A stretch of DNA of 64,000 nt. It comes from an uncultured Roseateles sp. GTDB taxonomy: Bacteria > Pseudomonadota > Gammaproteobacteria > Burkholderiales > Burkholderiaceae. Shown one piece after another: positions 19,974 through 28,065 of this stretch. Under the pieces are notes generated by a model. It was not told where the DNA came from, ran no database searches, and saw nothing but the letters and a program-made list of their open reading frames with translations. The DNA lies in the NCBI GenBank assembly GCA_946886855.1, contig CAMPJJ010000008.1:24681-88680 (forward strand), given 5' to 3'. Made by a program: the position numbers and the translations under genes. How positions within the stretch are numbered: the first letter of the stretch is position 1; every line of letters begins with the position of its first letter.

Positions 19974-22960
19974 ACAAGAGAACCCTCATCGTCGAGGACA
20001 GCCTGACGGTCCGGATGGACCTGCGGGAGGCGCTCGAGGACGCCGGTTTCGACTGCGTCGAGTGCGCGACGCTGGCGCAGGCCCGGGCCGCGCTGGCCGA
20101 CGGCATGCCGGCGCTGGTCCTGCTGGACAACCACCTGCCCGACGGCGACGGCGGCACCTGGCTGGCCGAGCTGCGCGCCACGCCCCAGGGCGGCGGCGAC
20201 TGCGTCGTGCTGATCCTGTCCAACGCCTCGCAGGCCGGCGACCGGCTGCGCGGCATCGCGCACGGCGCGGACGAGTACGTCGGCAAGCCCTACGACCGCA
20301 CGTACGTGGTCGACCGCGCCCGCGAGCTGGTGCGCCAGCGCCAGGCGCGCGTGCAGACGCCGGATCCGCATGTCGCCTCGGTGCTGCTGATCGACGACAG
20401 CGAGACCTTCCGGGAGGCGCTGTGCGACGCGCTGGAACCGCAGGGCTACGACATCCACATGGCCGCGCATGGCGAGGAAGGCCTGCGCCAGGCCGCGGCG
20501 CTGCGGCCCAACGCGGTGATCGTGGACCAGCACATGCCGGGCATCGACGGCGCCGCGGTGATCCGCCGGTTGCGGCTGGACCCGGCGCTGCGCCACACGC
20601 CCTGCCTGCTGCTGACCGCGGACGAAGGTCCGGAGGCGGAGCTGCGCGCGCTGGAAGCCGGCGCCGATGCGTTCGCGCGCAAGCAGGACGACGTGGACCT
20701 GATCCTGGCGCGCGTCGCCGCGATGCTGCGCAGCGCGAAGTCCAGCCTGCCCGACCAGGGCGCGAGCCTGTCCGGCCCCAAGCGTCTGCTGCTGGTCGAC
20801 GACAGCGCGAACGTGCTGGCGGAACTCGGCGCCATGCTGCGCGACGACGGCTACGACGTGATCGCCGCCGGCACCGGCGAGCTGGCGCTGGAACTGCTGG
20901 CGGTGCAGCCGGTGGACGCCGTGCTGCTCGACGTGCAGATGCCCGGCATCGGCGGACTGGAGACCTGCCGGCGCATCAAGTCCGCGCCCGCCCTGCGCGA
21001 CATCCCGGTGGTGCTGCTGACCGCCTTCGAAGGGCGGGCCTCGATGCTGGCCGGGCTCGAGGCCGGCGCCGACGACTACGTGGTCAAGGCCAACGGCGAG
21101 GTCGAGCTGCTCAAGGCCCGGCTGCGCGCGCAGCTGCGCCGCAAGCAGTTCGAGGACGAGGCCCGCCGCGTCCACGCCGAGCTGCACAGCAGCGCGATGG
21201 AGGCCGCCGAGGCGCGCGCCGCGCGCGACCTGGCCGACAGCCGCGCCGAGCTGCTGGCCGTGCTGCAGCAGCGCAACGACGCCCTGGAGCAGCTCAACGC
21301 CGAACTCAGCCGCGCCAGCAGCGCCAAGACCGCCTTCCTGTCGACCATGTCGCACGAGCTGCGCACGCCGCTGAACGCCGTCATCGGCTTCGCGCAGCTG
21401 ATGCGCGACGGTGCGGCGGGGCCGGTCAGCGACCGCCAGGCCGAGTTCTGCAACCACATCCACAACGCGGGGCAGCATCTGCTGTCGCTGGTCAACGATC
21501 TGCTGGACATGGCCAAGATCGAGGCCGGCCGGGTCGACCTGGACATCGAGCCGGTCGACCTCGACGAGCTGCTGCGCGACGCGCTGACCATCGTCCAGGA
21601 GCGCACGCGGCTGAACCGCATCCAGATGGACTTCTTCGGTGTCGGCGGCAACCAGCGGCTGTGCGTCGACCGCCGCCGGCTGCGGCAGATCATCTACAAC
21701 CTGCTGTCCAACGCCGCGAAGTTCACGCCCAAGGGCGGGAACATCCGGCTGGAGGCGCGCCGGGTGACGCGGCTGCGCGCCCGCGAGGCGCTGCCGGGCT
21801 TCCCGGACGGGCGGCGTTCGGAGCTGCCGGACAGCGAGTACGGCGAGTTCATCCAGATCAGCGTGACCGACAACGGCATCGGCATCCCGCGGGAGGGACT
21901 GGACAAGCTCTTCCAGCCCTTCAACCAGGTCCGCAACGTGCTGACGCACAAGGTCGAGGGCACCGGCCTGGGACTGGCGACGGTGGCGCGCCTGGTGCAG
22001 CTGCACGGCGGCGCGGTGGCCGTGAGCAGCGCGCCGGACCAGGGCAGCTGCTTCACCTGCTGGCTGCCGTGGCGCGATCCGGTGGTGCCCGACGTCATCC
22101 TGCCGGACGAGCCCGGCGCGCGCCCGCTGGCGCTGGTGATCGAGCACAACGCGCCGGCCGCGGCGCTGATGCAGACGCAGCTGAACGCGGCGGGCTTCCG
22201 CGTGCGCCACGTGTCCTCCGCGGAGGCGGCGTTGGCGCTGGCGCCGCAGCTGCGGCCCGACCTGATCACGCTGGAGGTCAACCTGCCGGGCGGGCTGGAC
22301 GGCTGGGAGCTGCTGTCGCGCCTGAAGAACCTGCCGGGCTGGGCGCACATCCCGGTGGTGGTGGTGTCGGTCGATGCGGGGCAGGAGGTGGCCTTGTCGC
22401 TCGGCGCGTCGGCGGTGCTGCACAAGCCGGTCTCGCGCAAGGCGCTGAGCAAGGAGCTGGAGATGCTCGGCTTCAAGCCGACGGCCACGCGCAAGTTCCT
22501 GGTGCTGGCGATCAGCGACGCGCCGGGCGACCTGCAGTCCCTCAGCGCGCACCTGTCGCAGCCGGGCTTCTCGGTGCTGCGCGCGACCGGCGGCAAGGAA
22601 GGCATCGAGCTGGCGCGCCGCCACGTGCCCGACCTGATCGTGCTGGACCTGCTGATGACCGAGGTCGACGGCATCGGCGTCGTCGAGGCGCTGCAGCGCG
22701 ATCCGTTGACGGCGGCGATCCCGGTCATCGTCGTGGCGGCCTCGCAGCTGACGACGCGCGACCGCGAGCTGCTCAACCGCCACGTGCAGCGCGCGACCGC
22801 CGTCCGCGATCCGGCCGTCGACGGCGCGGCGCCGGCACCGGGTGCGCCGGGTGCGCCGGGCGCCCGCGGGCCGTCCCAGCCTCAGGGACACTTCATGGAC
22901 GAGGTCAAGCGCGCGATCAGCCGCACGAGCTGGGGCGACCTCGATCCGCTGGACGAATGA
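19970..22960 (+). CDS. Hybrid histidine kinase with five receiver domains
   Basis: A 996-residue cytoplasmic kinase with no membrane segment. In order: REC1 ('TLIVEDSLTVRMDL', 'VLLDNHLPDGDG'), REC2 ('VLLIDDSETFREAL', 'VIVDQHMPGIDG'), REC3 ('LLLVDDSANVLAEL', 'VLLDVQMPGIGG'), a coiled coil (about 390-450), HisKA ('STMSHELRTPLNAVIGFAQLM', His462), HATPase ('NLLSNAAKFTPKGG', 'GIGIPREGLDKLF', 'GTGLGLATVARL'), REC4 and REC5 ('VLAISDAPGDLQSL', 'IVLDLLMTEVDG'). REC4 has Glu769 where the phospho-accepting Asp is expected. It overlaps the cheB stop by four bases, so it is coupled to the array and occupies the place a diguanylate cyclase fills in Wsp. Confidence 0.92.
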   Translation: MNKRTLIVEDSLTVRMDLREALEDAGFDCVECATLAQARAALADGMPALVLLDNHLPDGDGGTWLAELRATPQGGGDCVVLILSNASQAGDRLRGIAHGADEYVGKPYDRTYVVDRARELVRQRQARVQTPDPHVASVLLIDDSETFREALCDALEPQGYDIHMAAHGEEGLRQAAALRPNAVIVDQHMPGIDGAAVIRRLRLDPALRHTPCLLLTADEGPEAELRALEAGADAFARKQDDVDLILARVAAMLRSAKSSLPDQGASLSGPKRLLLVDDSANVLAELGAMLRDDGYDVIAAGTGELALELLAVQPVDAVLLDVQMPGIGGLETCRRIKSAPALRDIPVVLLTAFEGRASMLAGLEAGADDYVVKANGEVELLKARLRAQLRRKQFEDEARRVHAELHSSAMEAAEARAARDLADSRAELLAVLQQRNDALEQLNAELSRASSAKTAFLSTMSHELRTPLNAVIGFAQLMRDGAAGPVSDRQAEFCNHIHNAGQHLLSLVNDLLDMAKIEAGRVDLDIEPVDLDELLRDALTIVQERTRLNRIQMDFFGVGGNQRLCVDRRRLRQIIYNLLSNAAKFTPKGGNIRLEARRVTRLRAREALPGFPDGRRSELPDSEYGEFIQISVTDNGIGIPREGLDKLFQPFNQVRNVLTHKVEGTGLGLATVARLVQLHGGAVAVSSAPDQGSCFTCWLPWRDPVVPDVILPDEPGARPLALVIEHNAPAAALMQTQLNAAGFRVRHVSSAEAALALAPQLRPDLITLEVNLPGGLDGWELLSRLKNLPGWAHIPVVVVSVDAGQEVALSLGASAVLHKPVSRKALSKELEMLGFKPTATRKFLVLAISDAPGDLQSLSAHLSQPGFSVLRATGGKEGIELARRHVPDLIVLDLLMTEVDGIGVVEALQRDPLTAAIPVIVVAASQLTTRDRELLNRHVQRATAVRDPAVDGAAPAPGAPGAPGARGPSQPQGHFMDEVKRAISRTSWGDLDPLDE

Positions 22961-23024
22961 CCACGACCGGCACCTGTGGAATGGATACGACCGGCACCTC
23001 TGCCGGGCGAGACACGAGATCACG

Positions 23025-23804
23025 ATGCAAGCGACTGCGATGCCCATGACCCTCGTCCTCGTCGAGGACTCGTTGACCATCCGCCGGCAGCTGCTGCAGC
23101 AGCTGGCGTCGGTGCCCGGGCTGCGGGTGGTCGGCGAGGCCGCCGACGAGACCACAGCCCTCACGCTGATCGGCCACCTGCGGCCGGACGCCGTGCTGCT
23201 GGACCTGTCGCTCGCGCAGGGCGGCTCCGGCCTGGCGGTGCTGAAGGCGCTGCGCAAGCAGGGCTACGCGGGACAGGTGCATGTGCTGTCGCACCAGACC
23301 GACGCCTACCGCGCGGCGGTGCTGGCGGCCGGCGCGAACGGCTTCTTCGACAAGGCCGAGGAGCTCGACGTGATGCTGCGCCAGCTCATCGGCCAGGCGG
23401 AGCTGCCGGCGCCGCAGCCGCTTTCCCCGGAGGCGCTGCGCGAGCGGCTGGACCAGACGGTGAGGCTCGCGATGCGGGACGGCTCGGAGGTCGTCGTGCA
23501 CGTCATCGCGGGGCCGGCCGCCTCGCTGACGCCCTTGGCGGCGCAACTGATCGTCGGGCTGGACAGCGCCGACCTGGTCGGCTGGCGTGAGGCGCCGGGC
23601 GTTGCGCCGGATGAGGCACCAGGTGATGCGCAGCTCTGCGTCGTGCAGATCGACAGCGACGACACGCCCACGCTGCGCGAGCGGCTGGACGTCCTGGCGC
23701 CGGACACGCGGCTGGGGCAGGCGCGCCTGCCCGACGACGCGCTCTCCGCGGGTGGGCTGATGGCGGTGGCCGAGCTGCGGGCACTGGGGAAGTTGCCGTC
23801 CTGA
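23025..23804 (+). CDS. Single-receiver response regulator with unassigned C-terminus
   Basis: A 259-residue protein. Residues about 6-125 form a receiver domain ('TLVLVEDSLTIRRQLLQQLASVPGLRVVGEAADE', acceptor Asp in 'DAVLLDLSLAQGGSG', switch residues 'VHVLSHQTD', Lys in 'NGFFDKAEEL'). The remaining 130 residues ('LDQTVRLAMRDGSEVVVHVIAGPAASLTPLAAQLIVGLDSADLVGW') match no output domain I know; no helix-turn-helix or GGDEF is visible. It is the last gene of the chemosensory operon, 64 bases after the five-receiver kinase, and a plausible terminal phosphate acceptor. The start could also be 23040 or 23046. Confidence 0.82.
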   Translation: MQATAMPMTLVLVEDSLTIRRQLLQQLASVPGLRVVGEAADETTALTLIGHLRPDAVLLDLSLAQGGSGLAVLKALRKQGYAGQVHVLSHQTDAYRAAVLAAGANGFFDKAEELDVMLRQLIGQAELPAPQPLSPEALRERLDQTVRLAMRDGSEVVVHVIAGPAASLTPLAAQLIVGLDSADLVGWREAPGVAPDEAPGDAQLCVVQIDSDDTPTLRERLDVLAPDTRLGQARLPDDALSAGGLMAVAELRALGKLPS

Positions 23805-24004
23805 GGCTGTGACACGCGGGCGACCGCGGTCATGACTCGAACGGGTCAGCATTTCCAGGTCATGCCCCGACTTGAACCTCGGCCAACGGGCGCCTAAGTT
23901 CGGCGAACAGCTGAAACGACGTCTCGGCGGCACCACCCTGCCCGCCCGGTACTTGAGTTGCCCCCGCCGACTGGATTACTCTTCGTCGCAGGAGGTCAAC
24001 GACC

Positions 24005-24565
24005 GTGGACGTTCTCCAGCTGGACATCTCGGGCCGACCGCAGGCCTGGATCTCGTCGAAGGAAGCAGCGGTGCTGTATGCCAGCGACGCCATCGCGTGG
24101 ACGCTGGGGGAACCCTTCCACGTCCTGCGCGGCGGGTACCAGCGGCTGACCGGGCTGCAATCGCGGATCGAGCTGCATCCGATCGTGGCGGTCCGCGGCG
24201 CGGTGCCGAGCCGCGCGTGGCGCCAGGCGCCGGCCTTGTCCAACTTCAAGCTCTTCGCGCGGGATCGCCATGTCTGCGCCTATTGCGGGCATGTGCTGCA
24301 TGCGGACCTGCTGACGCGGGAGCACATCCAGCCGGTATCGCGCAACGGCCGCGACACCTGGATGAACTGCATCACCGCCTGCCGCGCCTGCAACGGCCGC
24401 AAGGGCAACCGCACGCCGGAGGAGGCGCACATGGCCCTGCTCTACCTGCCCTATGTGCCCAGCCTGCATGAGGACATGATCCTGCGCGGCCGCCGCATCG
24501 TGGCGGACCAGATGGAGTTCCTGCTGGCGAGCGTGCCGAAATCGTCGCGCCTGTATCCGATCTAG
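24005..24565 (+). CDS. HNH endonuclease family protein
   Basis: A 186-residue protein with an HNH nuclease domain in its C-terminal half: zinc ligands 'HVCAYCGHVL' and 'ACRACNGRKGNRTPEEA', and between them the catalytic 'LLTREHIQPVSRNGRDTWMNCITACRACN'. The N-terminal 80 residues ('DVLQLDISGRPQAWISSKEAAVLYASDAIAW') are typical of a chromosomal HNH family common in Betaproteobacteria. The GTG start is supported by AGGAGG ten bases upstream. It stands alone after a 200-base gap with no recognisable feature. Its DNA target and role are unknown; no restriction partner is adjacent. Confidence 0.88.
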   Translation: MDVLQLDISGRPQAWISSKEAAVLYASDAIAWTLGEPFHVLRGGYQRLTGLQSRIELHPIVAVRGAVPSRAWRQAPALSNFKLFARDRHVCAYCGHVLHADLLTREHIQPVSRNGRDTWMNCITACRACNGRKGNRTPEEAHMALLYLPYVPSLHEDMILRGRRIVADQMEFLLASVPKSSRLYPI

Positions 24566-24790
24566 CGCGACGCGCAGCGCGATCCGCGACGCGCCGGACG
24601 CCCGGCCTTGCCCGCGCTGCCAGCGCAGTCGTTCCGCCCGGCTTAAGAGCCTCCAAAGCGGACTCCTGTAGAGTCTTTCCATGCCCCTGCGTGGGGGCGG
24701 CATGCCGCATGCCGTCGAGGTAAAGACTTGTTGCCTGGTCAACGGCGACGCACTGATGTTCGTTGGCCGTGCATCGAATGGAGAACTGAG

Positions 24791-25258
24791 ATGAAGAAGC
24801 TGCTGATTGCCACAATGGTGGTGGCCCTGGCCGCCTGCACCACCACGAATCCCGACGTCATCCAGCGCGGCGACGCGCAGCGCATGTCGCAGGTGCAGGA
24901 CGCCACGGTGCTGTCCTGGCGCCCGGTGACGGTGGACGGCTCGCAGAGCGGCGTCGGCGCGGTCGCCGGTGCGGTGGCGGGCGGCGTGGCCGGCGGCAGC
25001 GTCGGCGGCAGCCGGGAGGGCGTCATCGTCGGCGTGCTGGGCGCGGTGGCCGGCGCGGCACTGGGCAACGCGGTGGAGCGCAGCACGACGAAGGAACAGG
25101 CGGTCGAGATCCTGCTGCAGCTGCGCAACGGCGAACGTCGCGCGATCGTCCAGGCCCAGGGCAACGAGAACTTCGCCTCCGGCGAGCCGGTGATCATCGT
25201 CACCACCGGCGGGAAGTCGCGCGTGATGCGCGCACCGGCGGCGACGCGGACGAACTGA
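24791..25258 (+). CDS. Glycine-zipper outer-membrane lipoprotein (SlyB-like)
   Basis: A 155-residue lipoprotein: signal peptide MKKLLIATMVVALAAC with lipobox LAAC (Cys16). A glycine-zipper hairpin follows ('GVGAVAGAVAGGVAGGSVGG', then 'GVIVGVLGAVAGAALGNAVE'), then a beta-rich C-terminus ('AVEILLQLRNGERRAIVQAQGNENFASGEPVIIVTTGG'). This matches the SlyB/PcP family of small outer-membrane lipoproteins linked to envelope stability. The ATG at 24791 is chosen because it starts the signal peptide exactly. It is monocistronic, with a terminator after it. Confidence 0.9.
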   Translation: MKKLLIATMVVALAACTTTNPDVIQRGDAQRMSQVQDATVLSWRPVTVDGSQSGVGAVAGAVAGGVAGGSVGGSREGVIVGVLGAVAGAALGNAVERSTTKEQAVEILLQLRNGERRAIVQAQGNENFASGEPVIIVTTGGKSRVMRAPAATRTN

Positions 25259-25302
25259 ACGCTGCTCAGACGAGCGCACCTTGCGCTCGGCAACAAGACA
25301 AC

Positions 25303-25330
25303 GAAGGGGCCTCGCAGCCCCTTCTTGCGT
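25303..25330 (+). terminator. Rho-independent terminator after the slyB-like gene
   Basis: A perfect 8-bp stem GAAGGGGC/GCCCCTTC with a 6-base loop (25303-25324) is followed by TTGCGTTTCT. It also stands between the lipoprotein gene and the converging hepT remnant. Confidence 0.75.
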
Positions 25331-25345
25331 TTCTGGCTCCGACGA

Positions 25346-25709
25346 TCAACCCTGGTCGATCGCGGACGCTTGCACCGCAGGCAATTGCCTCAACAGGTCG
25401 ACAACACGTCCATCCACCGTTTCCCAGATCAAATGGATGTTGATGTCGATGGCGCGATGCGCAATCCGATTTCGCAGCCCACGCATGAGGCGCCACGGCA
25501 CGTGCGCATTGGCGGCGAGGAACGGCTCATGCTCCGCCAGCAGCCTCGCCGCGGCTTCTTCCCAACACCAGGAGATTGAAAAGCACAGCGTGTTGCGTCT
25601 TCTTGTCTGCCAGAAAATCAACCTTGCCGAGTCCGTCCACATGGCTGCACGCGAAGCGCGCGGCTTCCTGCATGTGCTCCAAATGATCGACCACCGTGAA
25701 ACGGCTCAT
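25346..25709 (-). pseudogene. HepT-family toxin (HEPN RNase), frameshifted
   Basis: HEPN-domain toxin of HepT/MntA modules, split over two frames. The N-terminal part (start 25709, 'MSRFTVVDHLEHMQEAARFACSHVDGLGKVDFLADKKTQHAVLFNLLVLG') runs out of frame near 25558-25563, at a GGG run on the coding strand. The C-terminal part continues one frame over ('EEAAARLLAEHEPFLAANAHVPWRLMRGLRNRIAHRAIDINIHLIWETV'). Removing one base restores a full HepT of about 120 residues with the R-x4-6-H HEPN active site in 'RGLRNRIAH'. Either the toxin is genuinely broken or the base is a sequencing error. It overlaps the nucleotidyltransferase gene by four bases. Confidence 0.8.
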
Positions 25710-25999
25710 ACAGGCCGCGCCTCGGCGAGAACCTGACTGCGATACTTGGTCGGCACCTCAGGTGGCGTCAGCAGGCACACGGGAACGCCCAGCGCTTCTT
25801 CGAGGTCGAGGTAAAGCCCCCCGAGATCGAACAGTGAGGCCCCGGGCAGCGCGTCCACCAACAAATCCAATTCTTCGTTGTCTTCATCCTTGCCATGCAG
25901 CACCGATCCATACACACGCAAGTTGGTCGTGGCGGGGTACCGGGCCAGGATGGCGCCCAGTTGGTCCCGCTTCAGGGCGAGTGCTTCAGAGGGTTTCAT
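25706..25999 (-). CDS. mntA: MntA-family nucleotidyltransferase antitoxin
   Basis: A 97-residue minimal nucleotidyltransferase that in HepT/MntA modules AMPylates the toxin and silences it. The family motif GSx10DxD appears as 'VYGSVLHGKDEDNEELDLLVD' with Glu in place of the first Asp; the third acidic residue is expected further on ('VPVCLLTPPEV' region). The C-terminus 'GASLFDLGGLYLDLEEALGVPVCLLTPPEVP' is typical of the group. The gene starts at 25999 and its stop overlaps the hepT start (ATGA). It is intact although its toxin is frameshifted. Confidence 0.82.
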   Translation of the reverse strand: MKPSEALALKRDQLGAILARYPATTNLRVYGSVLHGKDEDNEELDLLVDALPGASLFDLGGLYLDLEEALGVPVCLLTPPEVPTKYRSQVLAEARPV

Positions 26000-26086
26000 T
26001 CACGCTCCTTCCGCTGCGGCAACTTCACCGCAGTCAGAAAAGGATAAGCCGGCTCCGACCCGCTCAAAACGAGCGGTGTTGCGGAA

Positions 26087-26683
26087 TCACTTCACCCGCT
26101 GCTTCTCCAGCTTGCGTGCCAGCGTGCGCCGGTGCATGCCCAGCCGCCGCGCGGTTTCCGAGATGTTGAAGTCCGTCGCCGCCAGGGTCTCGTGGATGTG
26201 CTCCCACTCCAGCGTCTTGATGGACGTGGTCGCACGGTCGGTGACCTCGACCTCCGCGTCGCCCTGCGCGCGCGAGAACGCGGCCTCGATGTCGTCGGTG
26301 TTCGCCGGCTTGGCCAGGTAGTGCCGCGCGCCCAGCTTGATCGCCTCCACCGCCGTCGCGATGCTGGCGTAGCCGGTCAGCACCACGATCACCATCTCCG
26401 GATCGTGCTCGTGCAGCGTCTGCACGCAGGCCAGGCCCGAGCCGCCGCCCGCCAGCTTCAGGTCGACGACCGCGTACTCCGGCGCCTCCTCCGGGCCGCG
26501 ATCGGTCAGCAGCTTGTGCACCTGCTCCACGCTCGTCGCGCGCAGCACCTGATAGCCCCGGCGCTCGAACGAACGCGACAGCGTGCGCGCGAACGCGTCG
26601 TCGTCCTCGACGATCAGCAGCAGGCGGTCGGTATCGGCGATCAGGTCATCCGGCATCATGGGCGGCATTGTCGGGGACTCCAA
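26087..26683 (-). CDS. regA: Redox response regulator RegA/ActR/PrrA family
   Basis: DNA-binding response regulator of the global redox system. The receiver domain has 'LLLIVEDDDAFARTLSRSFERRGYQVLRA', acceptor Asp74 in 'YAVVDLKLAGGGSGL', and 'VVLTGYASIATAVEAIKLGARHYLAKPA'. A linker leads to the Fis-type C-terminal helix-turn-helix 'ISETARRLGMHRRTLARKLEKQ', nearly invariant in RegA proteins. The protein is 198 residues from 26683, which overlaps the regB end; ATGs at 26668, 26659 or 26656 are equally possible. It is the last gene of the cyo-surf1-regBA operon. Confidence 0.93.
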   Translation of the reverse strand: MESPTMPPMMPDDLIADTDRLLLIVEDDDAFARTLSRSFERRGYQVLRATSVEQVHKLLTDRGPEEAPEYAVVDLKLAGGGSGLACVQTLHEHDPEMVIVVLTGYASIATAVEAIKLGARHYLAKPANTDDIEAAFSRAQGDAEVEVTDRATTSIKTLEWEHIHETLAATDFNISETARRLGMHRRTLARKLEKQRVK

Positions 26684-28055
26684 GAGGCGCCAGCGCGGAC
26701 AGGGGCATGCGGATCTCCACTTCCGCGCCGCCGCCCTCCTCCGCCAGCCGGTTGCGCGCCTGCAGCTTCCCGCCCAGCGAGCGCACCACGTTCAGCGCGA
26801 GGAACAGGCCCAGCCCGCCGCCCGCCCGGCCCTTGCTCGATTGATACGGCTTGCCGAAGCGCTCCAGCATCTCCGGCAGGAAGCCGGCCCCGCGGTCGCT
26901 CACGCGCAGCACCAGCTCGCCGTCCTCGGCGAGCGCGCGCAGCGTCACCGGGCGGCCGGGCGCGGCCTCGAGCGCGTTGTCCAGCACGTTGTCGATCATC
27001 TGCTTGAGCCCGACGTCCGACACGATGCGCACCTTCGGCAGGTCCGGCGCCGGCAGGTACTCGAGGCCGTGATGCGGGCGCGTCGCGCGCCAGTGCCCGG
27101 CCAGTTCGTCGAGGAAGGCCTGCAGCGTGGTCACCGTCGGCGCCTCGCCGCGCAGCTCGCCCGCCGACATCAGGATGCCGCTGACGATGGACTTGCAGCG
27201 GCCCAGCTGGATCTGCATCTCCTCGATCTCCTCGCGCAGCTCCGGATCGCCGGCGAAGGGGGCCATCCGCGACCAGTCGCCCAGGATCACCGACAGCGTC
27301 GCCAGCGGCGTGCCCAGCTCGTGCGCCGCGCCCGAGGCCAGCAGGCCCATGCGGACGATGTGCTCCTCCTCGGCGGCGCGCTGGCGCAGGTCGGCCAGGC
27401 GCGCGTCGCGCTGGCGCAGGTTGCGCCCGATGCGCTGGATGAAGATCACCAGCAGCGCCGCGTTGATCGCGAAGCAGATCAGCAGGCCGCCGATGTAGTG
27501 CGTCGGCAGCGCCAGGCCTTCCATGTCCGGCACCAGCAGCGGCTGGTGCCACTGCGTCAGCGCGACGAAGCAGCCGCCCGTCACCGCCACCGTGAACCAG
27601 ATGTAGCGCGAGGGCAGCAGCACCGCGCCCACCGCGATCTGCAGCAGGAACAGGAAGATGAAAGGGTTGGTGACGCCGCCGCTGTAGTACAGCTGGCCGC
27701 TCAGCACCGCGATGTCGACGAGCAGGCCGGCGAAGAGCTCGGCGTTGCGCACGCTCGGCACCCAGCGCGTGCGCAGCCAGCAGGCGACGTTGAACAGCAC
27801 CAGGATCGCCAGCAGCGTCATCATCTCCGGCATGGGCAGCCGGATGTGCAGCGCGAAATGCACCGACAGCACCGTGCCGAACTGACCCGCCGCCGCCAGC
27901 CAGCGCAGCTGCACCAGCTGCTGCAGGTTGTTGCGGCCGGCCTGCAGCGCGCCCTCGCCGGAGGAGTCCCCGATGCCCAGCGCCCCGGCCGCGCTGTCGA
28001 GGTAGCGGCTGTCGTCGGGGTGGTCGTCGTCCGGATCGGGACGGTTCAGCGGCAT
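26646..28055 (-). CDS. regB: Redox sensor histidine kinase RegB/PrrB family
   Basis: Membrane histidine kinase of 469 residues with about six N-terminal helices. The quinone-site heptapeptide GGVTNPF is intact at residues 126-132. The phosphorylated His is in 'GAAHELGTPLATLSVILGDW' (His245), and the conserved redox cysteine is in 'QLGRCKSIVSGIL' (Cys287). The ATPase domain has 'MIDNVLDNALEAAPGRPV' and 'VSDRGAGFLPEMLERFGKPYQSSKGRAGGGLGLFLALNVV'. Known RegB proteins report quinone pool state. Here it sits ten bases after surf1, directly behind the oxidase genes it probably controls or monitors. Confidence 0.94.
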   Translation of the reverse strand: MPLNRPDPDDDHPDDSRYLDSAAGALGIGDSSGEGALQAGRNNLQQLVQLRWLAAAGQFGTVLSVHFALHIRLPMPEMMTLLAILVLFNVACWLRTRWVPSVRNAELFAGLLVDIAVLSGQLYYSGGVTNPFIFLFLLQIAVGAVLLPSRYIWFTVAVTGGCFVALTQWHQPLLVPDMEGLALPTHYIGGLLICFAINAALLVIFIQRIGRNLRQRDARLADLRQRAAEEEHIVRMGLLASGAAHELGTPLATLSVILGDWSRMAPFAGDPELREEIEEMQIQLGRCKSIVSGILMSAGELRGEAPTVTTLQAFLDELAGHWRATRPHHGLEYLPAPDLPKVRIVSDVGLKQMIDNVLDNALEAAPGRPVTLRALAEDGELVLRVSDRGAGFLPEMLERFGKPYQSSKGRAGGGLGLFLALNVVRSLGGKLQARNRLAEEGGGAEVEIRMPLSALAPLGVPDNAAHDAG

Positions 28056-28065
28056 GGTCGTGGTC

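Noticed and set aside
19853..23257. Long minus-strand open frame opposite the hybrid kinase
   Set aside because: Low-complexity antisense translation with no domain; the plus strand encodes a well-formed kinase.
23805..24004. Possible tRNA in the gap before the HNH gene (GGTTCAAGTC on the minus strand)
   Set aside because: The T-loop-like sequence has no matching T-stem and no acceptor or anticodon arms could be built around it.
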